Assembly (NCBI RefSeq): GCF_018398425.1
Contig: NZ_JADPMV010000002.1
Location: 496,001-560,000 of the forward strand
Direction: 5' to 3'
Length of the DNA: 64,000 nt
DNA from: Pseudomonas lalucatii
Lineage (GTDB): Bacteria > Pseudomonadota > Gammaproteobacteria > Pseudomonadales > Pseudomonadaceae
The translations under genes and the position numbers were made by a program. Shown in pieces: positions 46,602 through 54,896 of this stretch. Under the pieces are notes generated by a model. That model searched no databases. It was not told the DNA's origin and saw only the letters and a program-made list of their open reading frames with translations. Numbering within the stretch: the stretch's first letter is position 1; every line of letters starts with the position of its first letter.

Positions 46602-46667
46602 CCGCGCTTAAGGCCGCGGCGTGCAGCAGGTAAGATGGACGGCCCCGCCGCCGTCGACCCCAGCCCC

Positions 46668-47372
46668 ATGTCCTACAGCGTATCGCCCATAGGTTTCGTC
46701 CGCTCCTGCTTCAAGGAGAAGTTCGCCATCCCGCGTCAGCCGCACCTGGCGCCGGCCGCCCGCGGGGTCCTGGAACTGCTGCCGCCCTTCGACCAGGGCG
46801 ACGCGGTGCAAGGCCTGGAGCAGGTCAGCCATGTCTGGCTGCTGTTCCTGTTCCACCAGGCGCTGGAGGACAAGCCGCGGCTGAAGGTACGCCCGCCGCG
46901 CCTGGGCGGCAACCAGTCGCTGGGCGTGTTCGCCAGCCGCGCCACCCACAGGCCCAACGGCATCGGCCAGTCGGTGGTCAAGCTGGATCGGGTCGAGCCG
47001 GGCCGGCTCTGGCTGTCCGGCATCGACCTGCTGGACGGCACGCCGGTGCTGGATATCAAGCCCTACGTGCCCTATGCCGACTGCGTCGGCGAGGCCGTCA
47101 ACGCCATCGCCGCCGACGCGCCGCGGCCGATTGCCGTCGACTGGCTGGCACCGGCGCTGGCCCAGGCCCAGGCCCACGAGCGGCGCCTGGGGGAGCCGCT
47201 GGTCGCGCTGATCGAGCAATGCCTGGCCCAGGACCCCCGCCCCGCCTACCAGCTGCCGTCACCGCAGCGGCGCTACGGCGCCGCCTTCTGGGATGTCGAC
47301 GTGCGCTGGCACTACCCCCAGCCCGGACGGATCTGCGTGCTGGAAGTGGTCGAAGCCGCTCGGCACGCCTAG
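46668..47372 (+). CDS. trmO: tRNA (adenine(37)-N6)-methyltransferase TrmO
   Basis: A 234-residue protein that methylates N6-threonylcarbamoyladenosine at tRNA position 37, using S-adenosylmethionine. Landmarks: MSYSVSPIGFVRSCFKEKFA, PRQPHLAPAARGVLELLPPF, SHVWLLFLFHQ, FASRATHRPNGIGQSVVKLD and LDGTPVLDIKPYVPYADCV, the YaeB/TsaA beta-barrel core, with a C-terminal helical extension to 234. ATG 46668 matches the family start; an upstream ATG at 46635 with CAGG nearby is possible. Confidence 0.93.
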   Translation: MSYSVSPIGFVRSCFKEKFAIPRQPHLAPAARGVLELLPPFDQGDAVQGLEQVSHVWLLFLFHQALEDKPRLKVRPPRLGGNQSLGVFASRATHRPNGIGQSVVKLDRVEPGRLWLSGIDLLDGTPVLDIKPYVPYADCVGEAVNAIAADAPRPIAVDWLAPALAQAQAHERRLGEPLVALIEQCLAQDPRPAYQLPSPQRRYGAAFWDVDVRWHYPQPGRICVLEVVEAARHA

Positions 47373-47381
47373 CCCGGCCGC

Positions 47382-47684
47382 TCAGCGAGCCGGATTGAGC
47401 GCCAGTGCGTCCGCCTCGATGGCCTCCTGGCTGAGGATCAGCGGCTCGACCAGCGGCCGACTGGCGAGGAAGTGCGCACTGCGCAGATGCGCCGCGAACG
47501 CCGCCTCGTCGACATAGACCTCGTACAGCCACACCAGCTGGGGATCGCCGCGATCGCGCAGCACGTCGAACGTCAGGCAGCCCGGTTCGTCGCGTACCGA
47601 GGCCGCCGCGTTGACGCCCATGGCCGCCATGAAGGCGTCGAAGCAGCCGGGTTTGAGTCGGGTCTTGAGCAGCAAGCAGTACAC
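47382..47684 (-). CDS. Antibiotic biosynthesis monooxygenase (ABM) domain protein
   Basis: A 100-residue single ABM domain, a dimeric ferredoxin-like fold that often oxidises quinols without a cofactor: VYCLLLKTRLKPGCFDAFMA, DEPGCLTFDVLRDRGDPQLV and LYEVYVDEAAFAAHLRSAHF. A GTG start at 47684 has AAGGA eight bases upstream; the longer frame from 47744 would run across the divergent promoter region. It is divergent from a VOC-domain gene with only 59 bases between. Confidence 0.85.
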   Translation of the reverse strand: MYCLLLKTRLKPGCFDAFMAAMGVNAAASVRDEPGCLTFDVLRDRGDPQLVWLYEVYVDEAAFAAHLRSAHFLASRPLVEPLILSQEAIEADALALNPAR

Positions 47685-47717
47685 GGAGCGATCCTTTTGT
47701 CTTATATTTGTCGCTAA

Positions 47718-47727
47718 TTGTATACAA
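47718..47727. promoter_or_regulatory. Palindrome TTGTATACAA between the ABM and VOC genes
   Basis: TTGTATACAA is a perfect ten-base palindrome in the middle of the 59-base divergent gap. Its TxGTATACxA form resembles operators of FCD-type GntR regulators. No such regulator is encoded in the window, so a trans-acting factor is implied. Confidence 0.45.
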
Positions 47728-47743
47728 AACGGAGTACACATCA

Positions 47744-48151
47744 ATGCTCGAACGTCCCGGCCGTCTCAACGGCCTGCGCCATCTGGCCTTGCAGGTTCGC
47801 GACCTGGAGGCCTGCGAACGCTTCTACGTCGATGTCCTCGGCATGCAGGTGCTGCACCGCGCCAGCCAGGACCTGGTCTACCTGACCTGCGGTAACGACA
47901 ACCTCTCCCTCGGCCGCGCCCGTGGCGACAGCCAGGGCCAGCAGGCGATGGACCACTTCGGCTTCATCGTCGACAGCGTGGAGGAGCTGGAGGCCTGGTA
48001 CCAGTACCTCAAGGCCCTGGGCGTGCCCCTGCTGGACCGCCCCTTCGACCATGGCGACGGCGCGCGCAGCTTCCACCTGCTCGACCCGGCCGGCAACAAG
48101 GTGCAGCCGATCTACCACCCGGCCGTGTCCGGCCAGCGCTTCGGCTCATAG
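47744..48151 (+). CDS. VOC family (glyoxalase/dioxygenase-like) protein
   Basis: A 135-residue vicinal-oxygen-chelate domain: LRHLALQVRDLEACERFYVD and VLGMQVLHRASQDLVYLTCG in the first module, MDHFGFIVDSVEELEAWYQY and GARSFHLLDPAGNKVQPIYH in the second. His in LRHLAL, His in MDHFGF and Glu-equivalent positions would bind metal; the last metal ligand seems to be Gln (NKVQPIYH), so activity is unsure. GGAG lies about nine bases before ATG 47744. It shares a divergent promoter region with the ABM gene. Confidence 0.87.
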   Translation: MLERPGRLNGLRHLALQVRDLEACERFYVDVLGMQVLHRASQDLVYLTCGNDNLSLGRARGDSQGQQAMDHFGFIVDSVEELEAWYQYLKALGVPLLDRPFDHGDGARSFHLLDPAGNKVQPIYHPAVSGQRFGS

Positions 48152-48343
48152 GCAGGCCCTCGAGGGCGCGGCGGCGTGGGTTCCACCGCGCCGCCCAGGC
48201 CCCTTTTCAGCGCGCCTGCAGGCTTTCCCGGAAGTATTGCTTCCACTGCCATGGGCCGGCGTCTAAGGTTGCTCTATGTCCACGCGCCTGTGCGTATCGC
48301 CTCCCCAGCCGATACCCAGCAGCCAGAACGCGATGATCGAGCG

Positions 48344-49687
48344 ATGAAAAAACCGCCCTACCTACCGAGCAGCAATGTCATCGACCTCCTGCTCGATGCC
48401 ATCTGCGTCGTCGATCGAGAAGGGCACTTCGTATTCGTCAGCGCGGCCGGCGAGCACATCTTCGGCTATACCCCCGAGGAACTGGTCGGCCGCCCCATGA
48501 TCGACCTGGTCTTGCCCGAAGACCGCGCCATGACCCTGCAAACGGCCGCGGAAGTCATGGCCGGCATCAGCAAGCCGCACTTCGAGAACCGCTATGTGCG
48601 CAAGGACGGCCGGATCATCCACATCATGTGGTCGGCGCGCTGGTCTGAGGAGGAGCAGGTGCGCATCGCCGTGGCCCGCGACATCACCGAACGCAAGCGC
48701 AGCGAGTCGATGCTGGCGGCCGCTTATGCCCTCTCCGAGGCGGCGCACTCCGCCGAGGACCTGCGCGGTCTGTTTCAGCAGGTGCACCGGATCGTCGGCG
48801 ATCTGCTGCCGGCCAGCCATTTCACCGTCGTGCTGCGCGATGAGCAGAGTGCCGAGTTGAGCGTCGCCTACCAGAGCCCGCAGGAGGCGGCATCGCCGCA
48901 AGCGGATCCTCTCGCGCTCAGCACGCCGCTCATCCGTAGCGGGCAGCCCCTGCTGCATTCGCCGAAGCCGGCCGGCGACGGCGCTACGCCGCGGTGGCTG
49001 GGCGTGCCCCTGAACTCGCGCAAGGGCACCATCGGCGCCCTGATCGTGCAGAGTCATGACCAAGCCCTGCACTACGGCGAGCGCGACAAGGAACTGCTGC
49101 AGTACGTATCGACCCAGGTCGCCGCCGCCGTCGAGCATCAGCAGATGCTCGGCCGCCTGCAGTTCATGGCGCAGTACGACCAACTCACGCGACTGCCCAA
49201 CCGCACCCTGCTGCACGACCGTGTACAGCTCGCCCTGGCCCGCGCCCACCGCGACCGGGCGCAACTGGCGCTGCTGTTCCTCGACCTGGACGGGTTCAAG
49301 CAGGTCAACGACAGCTGCGGTCACGCCATCGGCGATCGACTGCTGCAGAGGGTCGCCGAACGCCTGCAGCACTGCGTCCGGGAGACGGACACGATCGCGC
49401 GCCTGGGCGGCGACGAGTTCGTGGTGCTGCTCGAAGATATCCATTCGCCGGAGCAGGTCGCGACGGTCGCAGAGAAGATCCGCCAGGCCCTCGGCCGCCC
49501 CTTCGACCTGGGCCCGCATGCCCTGTGCGTCCCGCCCAGCATCGGCGTGGCGCTCTATCCGCAGCACGGCGGCGATATGCAGCAACTGCTGCAGCAGGCC
49601 GACAGCGCCATGTACCAGGCGAAAAAGCGCGGCGGCAACGCCTTCCACATCGCCTCGACGCCCGCTGCGGCCCTCGCCGGGCCCTAG
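48344..49687 (+). CDS. PAS-GAF-GGDEF diguanylate cyclase
   Basis: A 447-residue soluble signalling protein. A PAS domain covers about 11-115 (LLDAICVVDREGHFVFVSAA, GYTPEELVGRPMIDLVLPED, VARDITERKRSE as PAC end). A GAF-like domain covers about 125-265, and the GGDEF domain 280-440 has GGDEF at 355-359 and I-site RETD at 346-349. It should make c-di-GMP with product inhibition. No transmembrane helix is visible, so it senses a cytoplasmic cue. ATG 48344 (MKKPPYLPSS) begins the PAS-containing product; the ribosome site is weak. A bidirectional terminator follows. Confidence 0.92.
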   Translation: MKKPPYLPSSNVIDLLLDAICVVDREGHFVFVSAAGEHIFGYTPEELVGRPMIDLVLPEDRAMTLQTAAEVMAGISKPHFENRYVRKDGRIIHIMWSARWSEEEQVRIAVARDITERKRSESMLAAAYALSEAAHSAEDLRGLFQQVHRIVGDLLPASHFTVVLRDEQSAELSVAYQSPQEAASPQADPLALSTPLIRSGQPLLHSPKPAGDGATPRWLGVPLNSRKGTIGALIVQSHDQALHYGERDKELLQYVSTQVAAAVEHQQMLGRLQFMAQYDQLTRLPNRTLLHDRVQLALARAHRDRAQLALLFLDLDGFKQVNDSCGHAIGDRLLQRVAERLQHCVRETDTIARLGGDEFVVLLEDIHSPEQVATVAEKIRQALGRPFDLGPHALCVPPSIGVALYPQHGGDMQQLLQQADSAMYQAKKRGGNAFHIASTPAAALAGP

Positions 49688-49725
49688 CGTCGCCCGGCCA
49701 GGCACCCTCACAGCGAATCAGCGCC

Positions 49726-49762
49726 CAACAAAAAAGCTCGCCGTCGGCGAGCTTTTTTGTTG
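49726..49762. terminator. Bidirectional terminator between the diguanylate cyclase and fpr
   Basis: A long perfect hairpin: CAACAAAAAAGCTCGCC at 49726-49742 pairs with GGCGAGCTTTTTTGTTG at 49746-49762. Both strands end with six T, so it serves the cyclase and the convergent fpr gene. Confidence 0.92.
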
Positions 49763-49778
49763 CTGTGGCGCGTGCGCT

Positions 49779-50558
49779 CTACTTCTCGACGAAGGCGCGC
49801 TCGATCAGGTAGTCGCCCGGCTCGCCCAGCCGCGGCGAGATCTTCAGGCCGAAACCGTCCAACACGGCGCTGGTCTCGTCGAGCATGCTCGGGCTGCCGC
49901 AGATCATCGCGCGGTCGTCCTGCGGATTGATCGGCGGCAGGCCGATATCGCGGAACAGTTTGCCGCTGCGCATCAGGTCGGTCAGGCGGCCCTGGTTCTC
50001 GAACTCCTCGCGGGTCACGGTCGGGTAGTAGATCAGCTTGCTCTTCAGGGCATCGCCGAAGTACTCGTTCTGCGGCAGGTGCTCGGTGATGAACTCGCGG
50101 TAGGCCACCTCGTTGACGTAGCGCACGCCGTGCACCAGCACCACCTTCTCGTAGCGCTCGTAGGTCTCCGGGTCCTGGATCACGCTCATGAAGGGGGCCA
50201 GGCCGGTGCCGGTGCTGAGCAGGTAGAGGTGCTTGCCCGGCAGCAGGTCGTCCAGCAGCAGGGTGCCGGTGGGCTTGCGGCTGACCATCAGCTCGTCACC
50301 GGGTTTGAGGTGCTGCAGCTTGGAGGTCAGCGGGCCGTCGGCCACCTTGATGCTGAAGAACTCCAAGTGATCCTCATAGTTCGGGCTGGCGATGGAGTAG
50401 GCACGCATCAGCGGGCGACCGTTGTCCTGTTGCAGGCCGATCATCACGAATTGGCCGTTCTCGAACCGCAGCCCCGCATTGCGGGTGGTCTTGAAACTGA
50501 ACAGGGTGTCGTTCCAGTGGTGGACGCTGAGCACACGCTCGACGTTCAGGTTACTCAT
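49779..50558 (-). CDS. fpr: Ferredoxin--NADP+ reductase Fpr
   Basis: A 259-residue FAD enzyme that moves electrons between NADPH and ferredoxin or flavodoxin. FAD site MRAYSIASPNYEDHLEFFSI, NADP site STGTGLAPFMSVIQDPETYE, AMICGSPSMLDETSAVLDGF, and the Pseudomonas-type C-terminus ending AFVEK. GAGGAAG precedes the ATG. It is divergent from finR, the LysR gene known to activate fpr under redox stress in Pseudomonas. Confidence 0.96.
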   Translation of the reverse strand: MSNLNVERVLSVHHWNDTLFSFKTTRNAGLRFENGQFVMIGLQQDNGRPLMRAYSIASPNYEDHLEFFSIKVADGPLTSKLQHLKPGDELMVSRKPTGTLLLDDLLPGKHLYLLSTGTGLAPFMSVIQDPETYERYEKVVLVHGVRYVNEVAYREFITEHLPQNEYFGDALKSKLIYYPTVTREEFENQGRLTDLMRSGKLFRDIGLPPINPQDDRAMICGSPSMLDETSAVLDGFGLKISPRLGEPGDYLIERAFVEK

Positions 50559-50672
50559 GCTGGCTTCCTCAGAGACGCGGTGACCCGAAGCGGGTGATTG
50601 CGCGGCATTCTAGGCGGGCGCAGAATATCTGTTAAGTGGATTATTATGATATAGGTTATCGGTTATATAGAT

Positions 50673-51599
50673 ATGCGATTTACTCTTAGGCAACTCCAGG
50701 TCTTCGTCATCGCCGCCCAGCAGGAAAGCGTCTCCCGTGCCGCCGAGGCGCTGGCCCTGTCGCAGTCGGCCACCAGCACCTCGCTGAGCGAGCTGGAGCG
50801 GCAGTCGGGCTGCCAGCTGTTCGACCGCTCGGGCAAGCGCCTGCGCCTCAACGCCCTCGGCCGCCAGCTGCTGCCCGAGGCGGTGGCGCTGCTCGACCAG
50901 GCCAAGGAGATCGAACGCCTGCTCGCCGGCAAGAGCGGTTTCGGCTCGCTGGACGTGGGCGCCACCCTGACCGTCGGCAACTACCTGGCCACCCTGCTGA
51001 TCGGCAGCTTCATGCAGCGTCACCCCGAGTGCCGGGTGCGCCTGCAGGTGCACAACACCGCCCATGTGGTGCAGCAGATCGCCCATTACGAGCTGGACCT
51101 CGGCCTGATCGAGGGCGATTGCCAGCACCCGGACATCGAGGTGCAGCCCTGGGTCGAGGACGAGCTGGTGGTGTTCTGCGCGCCGCAGCACTCCCTGGCG
51201 CAGCGCGGCGAGGCGAGCCTGGAGGAGCTGGCGCACGAGGCCTGGATTCTCCGCGAGCAGGGCTCCGGCACCCGCCTGACCTTCGACCAGGCCATGCGCC
51301 ACCACCCGAGCTCGCTGAATATCCGCCTGGAGCTGGAACACACCGAGGCGATCAAGCGTGCCGTGGAGTCGGGCCTGGGCATCGGCTGCATCTCGCGCCT
51401 GGCCCTGCGCGAGGCCTTTCGCCGCGGCAGCCTGGTGCCCGTGGAAACGCCGAGCCTGGACCTGCGCCGGCAGTTCTACTTCATCTGGCACAAGCAGAAG
51501 TACCAGACCGCCGCCATGCGCGAATTCCTCGAGCTGTGCCGCGCCATGACCGCCGGGGCCAGGCGCAGCGACGAGATCGTCCTGCCGAACCTGGCTTAG
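50673..51599 (+). CDS. finR: LysR-family regulator FinR
   Basis: A 308-residue LysR protein: MRFTLRQLQVFVIAAQQESV, SRAAEALALSQSATSTSLSE as the helix-turn-helix, and a CysB-like effector domain from about residue 90. The divergent neighbour is fpr and the 114-base gap between them is A+T-rich (especially 50640-50670), as expected for the shared control region. FinR activates fpr in response to superoxide or other redox stress. Its stop overlaps the convergent erdR stop by three bases. Confidence 0.92.
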   Translation: MRFTLRQLQVFVIAAQQESVSRAAEALALSQSATSTSLSELERQSGCQLFDRSGKRLRLNALGRQLLPEAVALLDQAKEIERLLAGKSGFGSLDVGATLTVGNYLATLLIGSFMQRHPECRVRLQVHNTAHVVQQIAHYELDLGLIEGDCQHPDIEVQPWVEDELVVFCAPQHSLAQRGEASLEELAHEAWILREQGSGTRLTFDQAMRHHPSSLNIRLELEHTEAIKRAVESGLGIGCISRLALREAFRRGSLVPVETPSLDLRRQFYFIWHKQKYQTAAMREFLELCRAMTAGARRSDEIVLPNLA

Positions 51600-52255
51600 C
51601 CGGGGTTACCGCTCGGAATGGACTCCAGCTGCTGCAGCAGCAAGGCCGCCTGAGTGCGGGTGCGTACCCCGAGCTTGCGGAAGATCGCCGTGACATGGGC
51701 CTTGACGGTCGCCTCGGAGACACTCAGCTCGTAGGCGATCTGCTTGTTCAGCAGCCCTTCGCAGACCATGGTCAACACCCGGAACTGCTGCGGCGTCAGG
51801 CTGGCCAGGCCCTCGCTGGCGGCCTTGGCCTCGGCCGAAACGGCCGCCGCCTCCTCGCTTTGCGCGGGCCACCAGACATCGCCGTCGAGCACCTGGCGCA
51901 CGGCCTGCTGGATGGTCTCCAGGGAGCTGGACTTGGGGATGAAGCCGCTGGCGCCGAACTCCCGCGAGCGCGCCACCACGGCGGCGTCCTCCTGAGCCGA
52001 GATCATCACCACCGGGACCTGAGGGTACTGCCCGCGCAGCAACACCAGACCGGAGAAACCGTAGGCCCCCGGCATGTTCAGGTCGAGCAGCACCAGGTCC
52101 CAGTCCGCCTTGCTCGTCAGGCAGCCCTCCAGTTCGGCGATGCTGGCGGCTTCCACCAGCCGTACATCGGGGCCCAGGCCCAGGGTCAGCGCCTGCTGCA
52201 GGGCGCTGCGAAACAACGGATGATCGTCGGCAATCAGGATTTCATAGGTAGCCAT
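51596..52255 (-). CDS. erdR: NarL/FixJ-type response regulator ErdR
   Basis: A 219-residue response regulator: receiver domain with acidic pocket ADD (9-11), phospho-acceptor Asp58 (LVLLDLNMPG), and Lys in GFIPKSSS; then a LuxR-type helix-turn-helix (LTPQQFRVLTMVCEGLLNKQ, IAYELSVSEATVKAHVTAIF). MATYEILIADDHPLFRSALQ and the receiver sequence agree with ErdR, which controls ethanol oxidation and acetate use in Pseudomonas. No sensor kinase gene is adjacent. CAGGA lies about eight bases before the ATG. Confidence 0.9.
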   Translation of the reverse strand: MATYEILIADDHPLFRSALQQALTLGLGPDVRLVEAASIAELEGCLTSKADWDLVLLDLNMPGAYGFSGLVLLRGQYPQVPVVMISAQEDAAVVARSREFGASGFIPKSSSLETIQQAVRQVLDGDVWWPAQSEEAAAVSAEAKAASEGLASLTPQQFRVLTMVCEGLLNKQIAYELSVSEATVKAHVTAIFRKLGVRTRTQAALLLQQLESIPSGNPG

Positions 52256-52469
52256 CGGCAGATCCTGTTCTTGTTATATGAGTAGCCAGGGCGGCGCCTA
52301 CAACAGGCGTGGCGGGCGGCACCCGGCGGCAGTCCGGGCCTTGCCCCGGGACGGCGATTCGGCCGCGCGGGCGCCCGAGGCGGCGCCCAGCATGCCGAGC
52401 GACGCCGGGGTGGTCAAGCGCGCAGCTTTGCGGCACAGTCTGCGCCTTTGCCCCCATAAGGATCGCTCC

Positions 52470-53429
52470 ATGCGAAAGGAAGCCCTGCGCGCCGACCTGT
52501 TAATGCTCCTGACCGCCATGATCTGGGGCTCGGCCTTCGTCGCCCAGCGTCTGGGCATGGACTCGATCGGCCCGTTCCTCTACAGCGGCCTGCGCTTTGC
52601 CCTGGCCGCCCTGATTCTCCTGCCGCTGTTGCCCATCCTGCAACGTCGCTCTGCCGACGCCCCGGTCCCCCCGGTGAATCGCCAACTGCTGCTCGGCGGC
52701 GGCCTGATGGGCCTGGCGTTGGCCCTGGGCATCAACCTGCAGCAGGTCGGCCTGCTGTTCACCAGCGTCACCAACTCCGGCTTCATCACCGGCCTGTACG
52801 TGATCATAGTGCCATTGCTGGGCCTGCTGATCGGCCACAAGACCGGCCTAGGCATCTGGCTGGGCGCCTGCCTGGCGGTGGTCGGCATGTTCCTGCTGAG
52901 CGTCGGCGAAGGCTTCCAGGTCGCCTCCGGCGACTGGCTGCAACTGGCCGGCGCCTGCGTCTGGGGTGTGCATGTGCTGCTGGTGGGTTTCTTCGCCGGC
53001 CGTCACGACCCGTTGCGCCTGGCCGCCGTGCAGTTCGTCACCTGCGCGCTGATCAGCCTGCTGCTGGCCGTGCTGTTCGAGGAGATTCGCCTGGACGCGA
53101 TCATCGCCGCCGGCCCGGCTATTCTCTACGGCGGCCTGTTCGGCGTGGCGATCGGTTTCACCCTGCAGGTGGTGGCGCAGAAGCATGCGATCGCCTCCCA
53201 CGCGGCGATCATCCTCTCCCTGGAGGCGGTGTTCGCCGCCATCGCCGGCGCCCTGCTGCTCGGTGAATCCCTGGAGCTGCGTGGTTATTTCGGCTGCGCC
53301 CTGATGTTCGGCGGCATGCTGCTGGCCCAGCTCTGGCCGCGCCAGCTGCCGCCGCTGCCGGCGCTCACAGAAACGGCAGCAGGCGCTGATGCAGCGGATC
53401 CTGCGGATCGATCGCGCGCTGCCCTTTAG
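52470..53429 (+). CDS. EamA/DMT-family permease
   Basis: A 319-residue ten-helix DMT transporter with two EamA repeats: LLMLLTAMIWGSAFVAQRLG, FITGLYVIIVPLLGLLIGHK, then ASHAAIILSLEAVFAAIAGA and LLLGESLELRGYFGCALMFG. AAGGATCG precedes the ATG. The soluble C-terminal tail (ALTETAAGADAADPADRSRA) overlaps the convergent DTW-domain gene by 65 bases, an unusually long antisense overlap of two coding sequences. Substrate unknown; amino-acid or metabolite export is usual for the family. Confidence 0.9.
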   Translation: MRKEALRADLLMLLTAMIWGSAFVAQRLGMDSIGPFLYSGLRFALAALILLPLLPILQRRSADAPVPPVNRQLLLGGGLMGLALALGINLQQVGLLFTSVTNSGFITGLYVIIVPLLGLLIGHKTGLGIWLGACLAVVGMFLLSVGEGFQVASGDWLQLAGACVWGVHVLLVGFFAGRHDPLRLAAVQFVTCALISLLLAVLFEEIRLDAIIAAGPAILYGGLFGVAIGFTLQVVAQKHAIASHAAIILSLEAVFAAIAGALLLGESLELRGYFGCALMFGGMLLAQLWPRQLPPLPALTETAAGADAADPADRSRAAL

Positions 53430-54075
53430 CCGCCAGGTAGTGCTGGCTGAACACATCCAGGTAGGCGCCCAGCGCCTCGCCGGCGCGCCGGTCGCCGGCC
53501 AGCTCGAGGCAGAGTGCGGCGACCTCGGCGGTGCACAGGTGCTCGCCGCGGGTAGAGCGGCGCAGGCGATAGCGCGACAACTGCTCCGGCTTGAAACTGA
53601 GCACCGGCAGGCTGTCTAGGTAAGGGCTCTTGCGAAACATCTTGCGCGCCTCGGTCCAGGTCGCATCGAGCAGCACGAACAGCGGCCGCTTGCCCGGCGC
53701 CACGTCGACCTCGCTGACCACCCGCTCGGGCGCGGCATACTCGCCGGGAAACACCAGGTAGGGCTGCCAGTGCGGCTCGGCCAGCAACGCCGGCAAGCCC
53801 GGGTCGACCTCGGTGCGCAGCCAGCCGAAGGCCGTGGTATCGGCCACCACGTCGGCGATCAGCCAGCCGGTGTTGCTCGGTTTGAGCGCCTCGACATCGT
53901 GCATCAGCAGGCACATGGCCGACTGCACCTCGACCCGCGGGCGCCAGCTGCACAGGCAATGACTGGGCACCAGCCGGCAACGCGGGCAGCGGATGGCGCG
54001 GGAACCGCGCGCGACAAAGGGCTTCACGCTGCGCGCAAGGCGGGCGGCACGCAATCGGGCAACGGCGTGACTCAT
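53365..54075 (-). CDS. DTW-domain tRNA-uridine aminocarboxypropyltransferase (TapT/YfiP-like)
   Basis: A 236-residue enzyme of the DTW family, which adds an aminocarboxypropyl group from S-adenosylmethionine to uridine of tRNA (acp3U47 in E. coli). A zinc-type cluster Cys30, Cys33, Cys40, Cys42 (CPRCRLVPSHCLC) is followed by LLMHDVEALKPSNTGWLIAD and the motif LLDATWTEARKMF, with Asp137, Thr139 and Trp140. ATG 54075 is chosen because the longer upstream frame has no family sequence. The 3' end overlaps the convergent EamA gene. Confidence 0.92.
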   Translation of the reverse strand: MSHAVARLRAARLARSVKPFVARGSRAIRCPRCRLVPSHCLCSWRPRVEVQSAMCLLMHDVEALKPSNTGWLIADVVADTTAFGWLRTEVDPGLPALLAEPHWQPYLVFPGEYAAPERVVSEVDVAPGKRPLFVLLDATWTEARKMFRKSPYLDSLPVLSFKPEQLSRYRLRRSTRGEHLCTAEVAALCLELAGDRRAGEALGAYLDVFSQHYLAAKGQRAIDPQDPLHQRLLPFL

Positions 54076-54249
54076 GAACAGGGCGCCTTGCGGCAAGAGA
54101 AGGACGGCATACGGGACCCCGGATCGACAGGCGCGGCAGTCTAACAAAGCACGCGGCTCATCGGCGCCCTCGCATGACCGCAGGCGTAGTAGGCTGAACC
54201 TCTGCCGAACCCTGCCGGTCCAACGCACCAATCGCTTCCGGAGTTCTTC

Positions 54250-54651
54250 ATGTTGCGCACCACCGCCCTGACCCTCGCCCTGTGCCTGCCCTTCTACGCC
54301 CAGGCCGCCTCGCTCAAGGACCACGAGCTGACCCGGATGCTGGAGCAGGTCGCCCGGCAGAGCAGCCAGGGCTCGCCGCGGGCCATCAACGCCGACATCC
54401 TCGACCGCGGCTACACCGTCGAGGGCAACGAGCTGATCAACCACCTCAGCGTACGGGCCGGCCACGCCGCACAGATGCGCGGCAATCCCGACACGGTAAG
54501 GGCGCAACTGGCCGATAGCGTGTGCGGCAATGCCGGCTACCGCCGCCTGCTGGCCCAGGGTGCGGTGCTGCGCTACCAGTTCAGCGAGTACCGGAGCAAC
54601 CGCCCGGTGACCAGCGAGCGCTTCGCCAAGGCCGATTGCAACCTGCCGTGA
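54250..54651 (+). CDS. Exported QSregVF-family protein (PA3611-like)
   Basis: A 133-residue secreted or periplasmic protein with a signal peptide (MLRTTALTLALCLPFYAQA, cleavage before ASLKDH). The mature part is short and helical (LKDHELTRMLEQVARQSSQG, LDRGYTVEGNELINHLSVRA) with two cysteines (Cys in SVCGNAGY and KADCNLP) that may form a disulphide. It resembles PA3611, the quorum-sensing-regulated putative virulence factor family. GGAG lies seven bases before the ATG. I see no lux-box in the upstream 170 bases. Confidence 0.82.
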   Translation: MLRTTALTLALCLPFYAQAASLKDHELTRMLEQVARQSSQGSPRAINADILDRGYTVEGNELINHLSVRAGHAAQMRGNPDTVRAQLADSVCGNAGYRRLLAQGAVLRYQFSEYRSNRPVTSERFAKADCNLP

Positions 54652-54816
54652 GCGCAGCCTGGCACTCGCCGCCGGCCATCGCGCGAATGAGCGGCAGGTG
54701 CCCGAGCGCCAGCCCGACTAGTCTTTAGACCCCACAGGCACACCTCGAGTAGCGCAGCGGAAGGCGGCACACCCCTTGCGCCATGGCGCCTTTGCGCCGG
54801 CCGATCCGGGCTCGCG

Positions 54817-54830
54817 CTGATCTGGATCAA
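54817..54830. promoter_or_regulatory. ANR/FNR-like box upstream of the beta-CASP gene
   Basis: CTGATCTGGATCAA differs from TTGAT-N4-ATCAA by one base. It is centred about 73 bases before the ATG at 54897, a workable distance for ANR activation. The box lies in a 245-base intergenic stretch that holds no gene. Confidence 0.55.
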
Positions 54831-54896
54831 ATCCCGCGGCCCCGCCCCGGCGCAACCTGTGACCGTGCCCCTCCGGCACGCCCAAGGAGTACTCCC

